From contig NZ_JH651379.1 of assembly GCF_000260115.1 (NCBI RefSeq), positions 868,001 through 932,000 of the forward strand: a stretch of 64,000 nucleotides of DNA. The letters run 5' to 3'. The stretch is from Galbibacter orientalis DSM 19592. Lineage in GTDB: Bacteria > Bacteroidota > Bacteroidia > Flavobacteriales > Flavobacteriaceae. Below, piece by piece: positions 8,163-16,279 of the stretch. Numbering within the stretch: the first letter of the stretch is position 1; each line of letters opens with the position of its first letter. The translations under genes were made by a program, and so were the position numbers. Under the pieces are notes generated by a model. That model saw nothing but the letters and a program-made list of their open reading frames with translations. It searched no databases and was not told the origin of the DNA.

Positions 8163-8767
8163 TTATCCATGAATATTAATTCAAAACAGAATTTTTTAAT
8201 AGGATAAATATAATGATAAACGTTCCTAAATAAGGAATAAGTTGTTGAATTGAAAAACTGATAAACTGTTTATAATACTTGAAAATTCTTAATATCAAAT
8301 CTAAAATCTTGATTCTTGGTTCTTAATATCGCAGCTAGCGAAAGCATCACGCTCGTACCGAATATAAAATCTATTTGCCACTAATTCACGAATGATTTAT
8401 TCTGTGTGTTTTAATAGAAAGCTTTTTAAAGGAAGAGGTAAGTTGTTGAATTGAAAAACTACTTACAATACTAGAAAATTCTTAATATCAAATTATTGCT
8501 GTGTTATAAAATTTAACGTAATTTATTGAATTACAATTATATAAATATTCAAATAAGGTTTTCAAAATAGAAGCCTTGCTATTAATAAAAATAAATAAAA
8601 ACAGGATTTTAGAAAGGCTATTTCATCAAACTACTTATTTTGTGATAGTTAATATTTAGTCTTTTTTTTATAGTAAAGCGGTCTTGTATTTTTACTCGTA
8701 CATTAATGATATCAAACCCTAAAATCTTGATTTTTAATACTTAGTACTAAATACTATTTTAAAAAAA
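8163..8767. repeat. Intergenic repeat array, right of fic (family A)
   Basis: There is no gene in this 605-bp stretch. About 8225-8295 matches the tail of a family A unit (AATAAGTTGTTGAATTG, GATAAACTGTTTATAAT). From about 8300 to 8757 follows another unit with GATTCTTGGTTCTTAATAT, AGCTAGCGAAAGCATCACGC, ATTTGCCACTAATTCACG, TTTTAATAGAAAGC and then AAACTACTTATTTTG, AAGCGGTCTTGTA. The 130 bp around 8312-8445 are nearly identical to 6654-6780, so fic is bracketed by long direct repeats. Confidence 0.85.
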
Positions 8768-9673
8768 TCAATCTTGAACTATATAATCTTTAGGATCTTC
8801 TTTATTGTATTCTGGTTGAATATTTACATGGTTTATTCCAAATTTATCATGTAAAATAACTTCTATTTTTTCTAAAACTATATTAAATTCGGTTAAAGTA
8901 ACATCTTCTTTAAAATCTAAATGAGCTTCTAAATGTAGTTCATCATCATTTAAACACCATACATGAATATGGTGTAATTTATTTACTTTAGCTACTTTAT
9001 GAACTTCTTTTACAATTTCTTTAATATCAATATTTTCAGGAGTAAACAGCATAAGCATTTTTGTAGATGTTTTTAATAAATCAAAACCTACAAAAACCAA
9101 GTATACGGCAATTAAAAATGTAAGAACACTATCAACCCAAAACAACTGGAAATACTTCATTACCAAGCCTCCAATAAGTACTGCAACACTTGCTAACATA
9201 TCTGTTAATAAGTGTATATAAGCAGATTTCATATTAATATTTCTAGCGGCATCTTTTTTTAATAATAACACACTTAAACCATTTGCCAAAATTCCAAAAG
9301 CAGAAAGCCATATAACCAATTCCGATTGTATAGTTTGAGGATCAAAAAAACGCTTTACAGCTTCTATTATTAATAAAACCGCAATTATAATTAAAGTAGA
9401 AGCATTTACAAAAGCGGCAATTATCTCTGCTCTTTTATATCCAAAAGTTCGGTTTGTAGATGCTTCTTTTCCTGTAAGCTTATTTGCTATATAACTAATT
9501 ACTAAAGAAATAACATCGGTTAAATTATGAAGCGCATCAGAAAGTAATGCTAAACTTCCAGATACCAAACCTCCAACCACTTGAGATGCAGTAATTAATA
9601 TATTTAAAACAATAGAAAATAAAAGATTTCTACCCTTTAAAGGCGTATGAGAATGATTATGATGTGTGTGCAT
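8768..9673 (-). CDS. Cation diffusion facilitator metal exporter (CzcD/ZitB type)
   Basis: A 301-residue CDF transporter that exchanges divalent metal, probably zinc, for protons across the inner membrane. The start HTHHNHSHT is histidine-rich, as in many zinc CDFs. Six hydrophobic segments can be followed. The transport site is marked by H49-x3-D53 in SDALHNLTD and H154-x3-D158 in YIHLLTD. The C-terminal cytoplasmic domain holds HHIHVWCLNDDELHLEAHLD, the usual metal-sensing part. The start codon is one base beyond the rpiB stop, so it is translated with rpiB. The exact metal cannot be told from sequence. Confidence 0.92.
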   Translation of the reverse strand: MHTHHNHSHTPLKGRNLLFSIVLNILITASQVVGGLVSGSLALLSDALHNLTDVISLVISYIANKLTGKEASTNRTFGYKRAEIIAAFVNASTLIIIAVLLIIEAVKRFFDPQTIQSELVIWLSAFGILANGLSVLLLKKDAARNINMKSAYIHLLTDMLASVAVLIGGLVMKYFQLFWVDSVLTFLIAVYLVFVGFDLLKTSTKMLMLFTPENIDIKEIVKEVHKVAKVNKLHHIHVWCLNDDELHLEAHLDFKEDVTLTEFNIVLEKIEVILHDKFGINHVNIQPEYNKEDPKDYIVQD

Positions 9674-9674
9674 G

Positions 9675-10109
9675 TTAACAATGAAGCGCTATTTTATCAA
9701 TGCGATTTTGATGTCTTCCACCTTCAAATTCTGTATTTAAAAAGGTATCTACCATTTCTAAAACTTGTGGAATAGCCGTAAAACGTGCTGGAATACACAG
9801 TATGTTAGCATTGTTATGAGCTCTTATTAAAGCTACTATTTCTTTAGTCCAACATAAACCAGCTCTTACATTTGCATATTTATTGGCAGTCATTGCAACT
9901 CCATTTCCGCTACCACAAATAAGAATTCCAAAATCTACCGCTTTAGTATCTACCGCTTTTGCTACTGGATTTGCAAAATCTGGATAATCTACACTTGACG
10001 CTTCATCGGTTCCAAAATTTTCAACTTCAATATTTCGTTCTTTTAAAAAAGCTGCAACTGCAAATTTATAATCGGTTCCTGCGTGGTCATTTCCTATAGC
10101 TATTTTCAT
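9675..10109 (-). CDS. rpiB: Ribose-5-phosphate isomerase B
   Basis: RpiB interconverts ribose 5-phosphate and ribulose 5-phosphate in the pentose phosphate pathway. The protein is 144 residues, the normal size. Active-site features are clear: NDHAG near the start (D8, H9), C65 in ILICGSGNGVAMTANK, H98 in RAHNNANIL, and R132/H133 with R136 in GGRHQNRID. The gene is the first of a two-gene unit with the CDF exporter. Upstream is the 850-bp AT-rich gap. Confidence 0.95.
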   Translation of the reverse strand: MKIAIGNDHAGTDYKFAVAAFLKERNIEVENFGTDEASSVDYPDFANPVAKAVDTKAVDFGILICGSGNGVAMTANKYANVRAGLCWTKEIVALIRAHNNANILCIPARFTAIPQVLEMVDTFLNTEFEGGRHQNRIDKIALHC

Positions 10110-10960
10110 ATATTTCTTTTATTTCATTTTAATGGTTATATGGAACATCCCAATAGTAATTCTTCTGTGTATCTAAAAATTTGACATGGATGTTTCATCT
10201 TTAAAATTGTTCATAACAAAGGTAGTAAATAGTGAATTACCTATATAGCAGGGCTTAAAGTATTGTTTATAAAATTTAAAAGTATTTTTATAAGTGTTTC
10301 TAAGGTATCTTATAAAGATACACTTCATAATTTTTATAATTATAAACACCATTGTTTATTTAATTTTACAAAAACTTAATTATCAGATAATTAACAAACC
10401 CCTCATTTTGTTGATATTTATATGATGAAATCTATTAAATAAATTTGCATTTGTAATAAGCAACTTCAATTTGTAAAATTAATTCAATTACGCAAGTGTA
10501 AAGTTTTCTTTTTAATCTACATTTCATTAACCACTTTTCAACAGTTATTAACATAAATAGATAACCTACTTATTAAAAATTTTATGTTAGTTGAGTTGTT
10601 GACAACTGTGAACTAAATTTTAAAATTAATTCTTTTTCAATCCTTTAGAAAAAAATAAGTTGTTAATAGCTTTTTATAAGTCGGTATAAATAAAGACAAC
10701 AAACAAACTTCAAAAAAGTTTTGCTACATATAAACACACTATAATAACCACCATTTTTATTTTAAATTTTAAAAAAGAAAAAGATATATATGTTTATATA
10801 GTTAATAACTAAAACTAATTTTAGATTTTAATTTTTTTGGAATGATATTACTCCTAAGATATAGTCAGAAAATAAAACTACATTTGTAGAATCTTACCAA
10901 ACAGAATTTTTATATAAAGAGTGGTTTAGTTTTAATACTTGAAGTTGATTGTTTAGAAAT
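10110..10960. other. Long AT-rich intergenic region with DnaA-box-like words (possible origin)
   Basis: There is no gene in 851 bp. The region is very AT-rich and contains several nonamers related to DnaA boxes: TTATAAACA at 10340-10348 and inverted at 10264-10272, TTTTCAACA at 10535-10543, TTATTAACA at 10545-10553, an inverted TTGTCAACA at 10597-10605 and an inverted CTATTAACA at 10661-10669. Each differs from the E. coli consensus by two or more bases. Two parS-like sites lie 9-11 kb away next to mnmG. An origin is possible but unproven; an unusually long regulatory gap is the alternative. Confidence 0.3.
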
Positions 10961-11203
10961 TTAAACAATCTTTAAATGATTTCCTGGATTATCAAATTGT
11001 TGAATTAATTCTTTTACGTAGTCAACATAATCTACATGCACACGAAGTTTAATACCTCCCAAAGCATTAGAATAAAAAGGAGAAATACCAATCATAGTTT
11101 CGTTCTCAAAAAAAAATGGAATTTCTTCTTCTGTAAGTATAAACTTAAGAATTAGATACTCATGCGGATAAGTATACGTAGCAACCAAAACAAAATTTTT
11201 CAT
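10961..11203 (-). CDS. DUF2007 (putative signal-transducing) protein
   Basis: An 80-residue protein. It opens with NFVLVATYTYPHEYLILKFIL and carries FFFENETMIGISPFYSNALGG followed by IKLRVHVDYVDYVKELI, which is the full length of the small alpha/beta DUF2007 fold found alone or fused to other domains. No signal peptide or membrane helix is present. The family is annotated as putative signal transduction on structural grounds only. It stands alone, 64 bases from the next small gene on the same strand. Confidence 0.82.
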   Translation of the reverse strand: MKNFVLVATYTYPHEYLILKFILTEEEIPFFFENETMIGISPFYSNALGGIKLRVHVDYVDYVKELIQQFDNPGNHLKIV

Positions 11204-11266
11204 TCTGTGCGGATTAATTCACTTAAAAATAAGGAAAATTTCCTTTTAAAAATAAGAAGTTTATCT

Positions 11267-11422
11267 TTATAAAACTTTATTGGTAGTAGTTGTATCTATG
11301 GAACGTGCAGTTTCTAAATGTTCTTTTTTATCTAAAGAATAATTTATATAGCTAGCAAACGACAAAATTCCTGCCAAGAAGACAAGAATAAAAAAGAGTA
11401 TTATTTTATATAATTTTTTCAA
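11267..11422 (-). CDS. Small single-pass membrane protein, hypothetical
   Basis: About 51 residues: (M)KKLYKIILFFILVFLAGILS, then a polar tail ending DTTTTNKVL. There is one membrane helix with a basic N-terminus, so the tail is probably outside. The frame can be extended to a TTG at 11458, but a -10 element lies there, so the TTG at 11422 is the more likely start; no ATG is available in frame. I do not recognise a family, and the gene call is only moderately sure. Confidence 0.5.
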   Translation of the reverse strand: MKKLYKIILFFILVFLAGILSFASYINYSLDKKEHLETARSIDTTTTNKVL

Positions 11423-11455
11423 TGTATAAAAGTGATGTCTATTTAATAGACGATG

Positions 11456-11463
11456 CAAAAGTA
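11456..11463 (-). promoter_or_regulatory. Putative -10 element for the small membrane protein
   Basis: On the minus strand TACTTTTG matches TAnnTTTG and overlaps the longer candidate TTG start at 11458, which argues for the shorter reading frame from 11422. Confidence 0.4.
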
Positions 11464-11557
11464 TTATTGTTACACAATATTTAATAAAACTTTAACTTTT
11501 AAAATTAATTAGATTGCTTCTATAATAATTAGTATTTTACTAGAAGAATAAAAATAT

Positions 11558-13747
11558 ATGACGAAAAGAAAAAAAAGAGCCCAAAAGCACAAAAAAAATG
11601 AGCTTACAAAAGGCATTTTTACTGTATTAGAGAGTAATAGAGAAAAGAGTTTTAATTATAAGCAAATTGCTGCTAAATTAGATATAACAGATACCAACGG
11701 TAGAAATTTAATTATAAAAAGATTGGGTCAATTAAAAGATAAACAACGAATAGAGGAGGTGGAGAGAGGAAAATATAAGGCAATTCCGTCGCAAAATTAT
11801 TACGAAGGAATTGTAGATATGACAGGCAGAAATAATGCGTATGTAATATGTGAAGATTTAGATTCTGACGTTTTTGTTCCTTTTAATTTATTAAATAAAG
11901 CATTACACGGAGATTTAGTAGAAGTGTATGTTTTTCCGAGACGTAGAAAAGGAAAGAAAATAGAAGGGGAGATTACCAAAATTTTAGAACGTAAGAAAAC
12001 TACTTTTGTAGGAATTGTTCAATTACAGAAAAACTTTGCGTTTGTAAATCCTACAGATTTTAAAATGTACAGTGATATTTTTGTTCCTAAAAATAAAATT
12101 GGGGATGCAGAGCATGGAGATAAAGTAATTGTAGAAATTATAGATTGGCCAAAGGATGCCGATTCTCCGAACGGTAAAATTGTACAAGTTCTAGGTAAAC
12201 CAGGGGAACATGATACAGAGATTCATGCTATTTTAGCTGAATATGGTTTACCTTATAATTTTCCTGAAGAAGTAGAACACTATGCTAATAAATTAGATAC
12301 TTCTATTACAAAAGAGGAAATTGCAAAGCGTAGAGATATGCGAGATGTTCCTACATTTACTATAGATCCAAAGGATGCAAAAGATTTTGATGATGCACTT
12401 TCCTTTCAAGTTTTAGAAGATGGTAATTTTGAAGTAGGTATTCACATTGCAGATGTTTCCCATTATATAGATTTGGATTCTGTTTTAGAAGAAGAAGCAT
12501 ACAATCGTGCTACATCGGTTTATTTAGTGGATAGAGTAGTGCCTATGCTACCAGAAATTCTGTCCAATAATGCTTGTTCCTTACGTCCTAATGAAGAAAA
12601 ACTAACTTTTTCTGCGGTTTTTAAAATGAATAAAGATGCGCAGGTTTTAGATAAATGGTTTGGTAGAACTGTTACCTATTCTGATAGACGTTTTGCATAT
12701 GAAGAAGCACAAGCCATGATTGAAAATCAGAATAATAGTGTTCCTGCTGATGTTTCTTTAACTGGCGAAAGCTACGAAGTTGAAAACCATATTGCAGAGG
12801 CTATTATTACATTAGATGAAATGGCAAAATTGATGCGCGGTAGACGCTTATCTGCAGGTGCTATTTCTTTTGATAAAGTAGAAGTTAAATTTGAACTCAA
12901 TGATAAAAGTGAACCTATTGGTGTTTATTTTAAAACTACCAAAGATGCTAACAAACTTATTGAGGAATTTATGTTGTTAGCTAATAGAAAAGTAGCAGAA
13001 TTTATAGGCAAGCAAAAGAAAACTTTTGTTTATAGAGTACACGATGAGCCAGATGACGAAAAATTAATGCTTTTACAAGGCGTTATTTCTAAGTTTGGAT
13101 ATAGTATAGATATGAAAAGTAAAAAAGCTGTAACAAGCTCTTTAAATGCTTTATTGGAAGAAGTTCAAGGTACTAAAGAACAAAATCTTGTAGATACGCT
13201 TACTATTCGTACTATGAGTAAAGCTGTTTATACTACAGATAACATAGGGCATTACGGACTTGCTTTTGACTATTATACACATTTTACATCGCCAATTCGT
13301 AGGTATCCAGATGTTATGGTGCATCGTTTATTACAACATTATCTTGATGGAGGTGCTTCTGTAGATGCCGAAAAGTATGAAGCTAAATGTAAACATTCAT
13401 CGCAAATGGAATATTTGGCTACCAGTGCTGAGCGTGATTCTATAAAATATATGCAGATTAAATTTATGGAAGGACGTTATGACGAAGAGTTTATAGGTGT
13501 TATCTCTGGGGTTACAGAATGGGGAATTTATGTGGAACTTGTTGATAATAAATGTGAAGGTATGATTAGAACTAGAGATATTAAAGACGATTATTATGTT
13601 TTTGATGAAAAGCAATATGCGCTCGTTGGAGAATCTACTAAGAATATGTATCAGCTTGGAGACGAAGTGTTTGTAAAACTAAAAAGTACAGATTTAGTAA
13701 AACGTCATTTAGATTTTGAACTTACCGGAAAGAAAATTAATGGTTAA
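11558..13747 (+). CDS. rnr: Ribonuclease R
   Basis: A 729-residue 3'-5' exoribonuclease of the RNase II/RNB superfamily that degrades structured RNA. The order is a lysine-rich start, a winged-helix-like region (about 15-75), cold-shock domains, the RNB catalytic domain, and a C-terminal S1 domain (EFIGVISGVTEWGIYVELVD). The metal-binding acids are D270, D276, D278 and D279 in IDPKDAKDFDDA. HFTSPIRRYPDVMVHRLLQH is the conserved late RNB motif. It is diverged from the small genes at its left and has no clear terminator at its end. Confidence 0.95.
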   Translation: MTKRKKRAQKHKKNELTKGIFTVLESNREKSFNYKQIAAKLDITDTNGRNLIIKRLGQLKDKQRIEEVERGKYKAIPSQNYYEGIVDMTGRNNAYVICEDLDSDVFVPFNLLNKALHGDLVEVYVFPRRRKGKKIEGEITKILERKKTTFVGIVQLQKNFAFVNPTDFKMYSDIFVPKNKIGDAEHGDKVIVEIIDWPKDADSPNGKIVQVLGKPGEHDTEIHAILAEYGLPYNFPEEVEHYANKLDTSITKEEIAKRRDMRDVPTFTIDPKDAKDFDDALSFQVLEDGNFEVGIHIADVSHYIDLDSVLEEEAYNRATSVYLVDRVVPMLPEILSNNACSLRPNEEKLTFSAVFKMNKDAQVLDKWFGRTVTYSDRRFAYEEAQAMIENQNNSVPADVSLTGESYEVENHIAEAIITLDEMAKLMRGRRLSAGAISFDKVEVKFELNDKSEPIGVYFKTTKDANKLIEEFMLLANRKVAEFIGKQKKTFVYRVHDEPDDEKLMLLQGVISKFGYSIDMKSKKAVTSSLNALLEEVQGTKEQNLVDTLTIRTMSKAVYTTDNIGHYGLAFDYYTHFTSPIRRYPDVMVHRLLQHYLDGGASVDAEKYEAKCKHSSQMEYLATSAERDSIKYMQIKFMEGRYDEEFIGVISGVTEWGIYVELVDNKCEGMIRTRDIKDDYYVFDEKQYALVGESTKNMYQLGDEVFVKLKSTDLVKRHLDFELTGKKING

Positions 13748-14237
13748 TAGTTTGTAAAGTATAAAGTTTTAATGTGGAAAGTGTATAGTATTTAAAGTTA
13801 ATAATCTAGATTTTAGAGAATAGAATAAAGAACATAGAATCAAGACTTTCGCTGATAGAAAAAGGAATAAAGAGAAAAGACCGCCGCAGGATACTTTTGG
13901 TTGCATCTTTGAGTTTAAATTTATAAAGTAAAAAGTTAAAGGAGATAGTGTCGAGATAAGAAAATTATTTTTTAACTTCAACTATCAACTATCAACTATC
14001 AACTATCAACTATCAACTATCAACTATCAACTATCAACTATCAACTGCATATAACTTACAGCATACTTTGCTAATCTTAACATTTTTTATCATTTTAAAT
14101 TTCATATTCCACTTAATTGTAGATTATCTTTATCAAAGCTTTTATATACCTTTAATACGTTTAAAGTGTAATTGAAAGAATGATTAATGTAGATTTTTAA
14201 AATCGAAAAATAAAAACCACTAAGTGGTAAATGGATT
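13748..14237. other. Intergenic region with heptamer tandem repeat, no gene seen
   Basis: This 490-bp gap has no convincing gene. It contains the CAACTAT array at 13979-14046. The stretch 13800-13890 has a weak, short resemblance (AAGAACATAGAATCAAGA) to the complement of a block in family A, too diverged to call. No promoter match for the GIN-domain gene was found. Confidence 0.5.
13979..14046. repeat. Tandem heptamer repeat (CAACTAT, 9.7 copies)
   Basis: Nine perfect copies of CAACTAT run from 13979 to 14041, followed by CAACT, with no substitutions. This is a 7-bp satellite in a noncoding gap between rnr and the GIN-domain gene. Perfect short repeats like this change copy number by slippage. 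Confidence 0.95.
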
Positions 14238-14912
14238 ATGAAAAATATAATTGTAGTAAGTATTTTATTTTTAACTTCTTTGGCATTTGGACAGGATAAT
14301 ATTACCAAAGAATTAGGAGAATTTCATGAAGTTAAAGCATACGATGGTTTATCTGTAAAAATTGTAAAAGGAGATAAAACAAAAGCAGTAATTTCTGGTA
14401 AGAGTCCCTCTGATGTTGTTTTTGTTAATAAAGGAGGAAAATTAAAAGTTAGGATGAATATCAATGAAGTTTTTAATGGGTATACCACTTTTGTTGTTTT
14501 ATATACCAATGACATAATTGATGTTTTAGATGCCAATGAAAACGCTATGATTTCTGTAAAAGAAACAATTGAGCAGGTAGATCTTGAACTTAGAGCACAG
14601 GAGGGTGCTAAAATTGAAGCCGATTTAAAAGTAGACAGATTGGATTCTAAAGCAATTACAGCTGGAGTTATTACTATAACTGGAACTTCCAAAAATCAAG
14701 AAGTTAGTGTAAACACTGGTGGTAGGTTTGAAGGTGGAGATTTAGTATCAGAACAAACAGAAGTAGATGTCAAAGCTGGGGGAGTAGCAGATGTTAATGC
14801 CACAGAATTTGTAGATGCTAAAGTAAAAGTTGGAGGAACAATTAATGTTTATGGAAGTCCAAGAGTACTTCAAAAGCAAACTTTTGTTGGAGGTACTATA
14901 AACGAATTATAA
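14238..14912 (+). CDS. Exported head-GIN-domain protein (DUF2807)
   Basis: A 224-residue protein with a signal peptide (MKNIIVVSILFLTSLAFGQ). The mature part fits the head-GIN domain: a first part with AYDGLSVKIVKGDKTKAVISG and VVLYTNDIIDVLDANENAMI, then repeated short strands (AKIEADLKVDRLDSKAIT, GAVITITG-type turns, GGVADVNATEFVDAKVKVGG) forming a right-handed beta-solenoid. Such proteins are common and often multi-copy in Bacteroidota, located in the periplasm or on the surface, with no defined activity. The gene is followed by a good terminator. Confidence 0.85.
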   Translation: MKNIIVVSILFLTSLAFGQDNITKELGEFHEVKAYDGLSVKIVKGDKTKAVISGKSPSDVVFVNKGGKLKVRMNINEVFNGYTTFVVLYTNDIIDVLDANENAMISVKETIEQVDLELRAQEGAKIEADLKVDRLDSKAITAGVITITGTSKNQEVSVNTGGRFEGGDLVSEQTEVDVKAGGVADVNATEFVDAKVKVGGTINVYGSPRVLQKQTFVGGTINEL

Positions 14913-14936
14913 TAAAATTTTAATTTTAAAATATTT

Positions 14937-14973
14937 AAAATCATCATAATTGGTATTAAGTTATGATGATTTT
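14937..14973 (+). terminator. Rho-independent terminator after the GIN-domain gene
   Basis: AAAATCATCATAA (14937-14949) pairs perfectly with TTATGATGATTTT (14961-14973) over an 11-base loop, and the run continues into TTTATTTTT. Confidence 0.8.
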
Positions 14974-15082
14974 TTATTTTTGATATTTCTAGATCAATCT
15001 AAAACACCTGTATAGTTTTCTTTTTTCTCTTAAAGAGATTTAATTTATTTCAGTTTTTCTGAATTTTTATAAAATTATTTCA

Positions 15083-15766
15083 ATGATTGAAGACGTTTTT
15101 AAAGCAATACCACTCGGAATTCTTTTGGCATTTACCATAGGTCCCGTGTTTTTTGTATTGTTAGAAACGAGTGCAATTAAAGGTTTTAGAGCTGCTTTTA
15201 GTTTTGATTTAGGGGTTGTTTTAGGAGATATTGCTTTTATTCTAATAGCTTATTTTAGTACAAATAAGATTCTTCATAAAATTAAAGACGATCCTTCTTT
15301 GTTTATATTTGGTGGTATTTTGCTTATTACTTATGGAGTAATTTCCTTTATAAAATGTAAAAGCGATTATAAAAAGGATATAAGAAATGCCATTAATCAA
15401 GTAGTGGTAAAGCGCAATTATATGCGACTTTTCTTTAAAGGATTTTTATTGAATTTTATAAATGTTGGAGTGTTAGGTTTCTGGTTAGGCATTATTATTA
15501 TTTTTGGACCTAAATTAGAAATGAACGATGATAGAATTTTTATCTTTATAACTACTATTTTAATTACCTATCTTTTTATTGATTGTATTAAAATTTTACT
15601 TGCAAAGCAATTACGGAATAAGCTTACACCTAAGCGAATTTTTAAAATTAAACGTATAATTAGCTTGATTCTTGTTCTTTTTGGCTTTGTACTAGTCCTA
15701 CAAGGCTTTTTCCCTAATGAAAAGCAGAAGATAGAGAATGTTATCCAAGATATTAGAAAACTTTAA
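15083..15766 (+). CDS. LysE-family amino-acid/metabolite exporter
   Basis: A 227-residue inner-membrane protein with about six hydrophobic helices. The opening IPLGILLAFTIGPVFFVLLETSAIKGFRAA contains the LysE/RhtB family motif (G-x-x-x-G-P-x-x) in the first helix, and FDLGVVLGDIAFIL follows in the second. A later segment, LLNFINVGVLGFWLG, is also family-like. The family exports amino acids or related small molecules by proton antiport; the substrate cannot be predicted. A DoxX-like gene follows one base after its stop. Confidence 0.85.
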   Translation: MIEDVFKAIPLGILLAFTIGPVFFVLLETSAIKGFRAAFSFDLGVVLGDIAFILIAYFSTNKILHKIKDDPSLFIFGGILLITYGVISFIKCKSDYKKDIRNAINQVVVKRNYMRLFFKGFLLNFINVGVLGFWLGIIIIFGPKLEMNDDRIFIFITTILITYLFIDCIKILLAKQLRNKLTPKRIFKIKRIISLILVLFGFVLVLQGFFPNEKQKIENVIQDIRKL

Positions 15767-15767
15767 T

Positions 15768-16163
15768 ATGAATGCTTATTTTAATTTATTGCCTCAATTA
15801 AGTTTATTGCTCTTTATTGCTATTACTTTTTTATTTAGTTTTTATGATAAAATTTCTGATTGGAGCGGTACTATTTCTTTTTTAAAACAGCATTTTAAAG
15901 GCACTTTTGTTAAATCTATTGTACCATTAACTCTTTTTTTAATTACTATTTTAGAACTTTTAGCTGGGATTTTTTCTATAATAGGAATTTATAATGTTCT
16001 TTCAGGAGATAAATATTTTGCAATCTTAAGTTGTATAATTTCTTTATTGGTATTATTTATTTTTTTAATTGGCCAGCGAATAGCCAAAGACTTTGATGGC
16101 GCTATGAAAATTACAGTTTATATTATTCCTGTAGTTTTTTGTTTTTATTTGCTTGTAAATTAA
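15768..16163 (+). CDS. DoxX-like family membrane protein
   Basis: A 131-residue protein with four predicted membrane helices. The start is taken at the ATG at 15768, one base after the stop of the LysE-type gene; an upstream in-frame ATG at 15738 would overlap that gene. The segment FSFYDKISDWSGTISFLKQHF after the first helix and FLITILELLAGIFSIIG are typical of the small DoxX-like proteins of Flavobacteriaceae. The family is linked to respiratory quinone-related functions in some bacteria, but none can be assigned here. Confidence 0.72.
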   Translation: MNAYFNLLPQLSLLLFIAITFLFSFYDKISDWSGTISFLKQHFKGTFVKSIVPLTLFLITILELLAGIFSIIGIYNVLSGDKYFAILSCIISLLVLFIFLIGQRIAKDFDGAMKITVYIIPVVFCFYLLVN

Positions 16164-16177
16164 GATTGTTGGTCTAT

Positions 16178-16268
16178 AAAAGTAAATTGATTTAAAAATA
16201 GTTACGAATAATGTTTTTTTTCTTTTTTCTTATTGCAAAGAGGTCTTATATATTTACTCGTAGATTAC
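16178..16268 (+). repeat. Degenerate partial copy of repeat family A
   Basis: TTTTTTCTTATTGCAAAGAG, then GTCTTATATATTTACTCGTA, matches the AGCGGTCTTGTATTTTTACTCG core of family A with several changes. It lies in the convergent gap between the DoxX-like gene and the AsmA-like gene. Confidence 0.55.
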
Positions 16269-16279
16269 TATTAAATTTA

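Noticed and set aside
13800-13890. Additional copy of repeat family A
   Set aside because: Only about 18 bases resemble a family block on the opposite strand, without the rest of the block order.
13979-14046. Heptamer array as a CRISPR or integron-like structure
   Set aside because: There are no spacers between the 7-bp units, and no cas or integrase genes are near.
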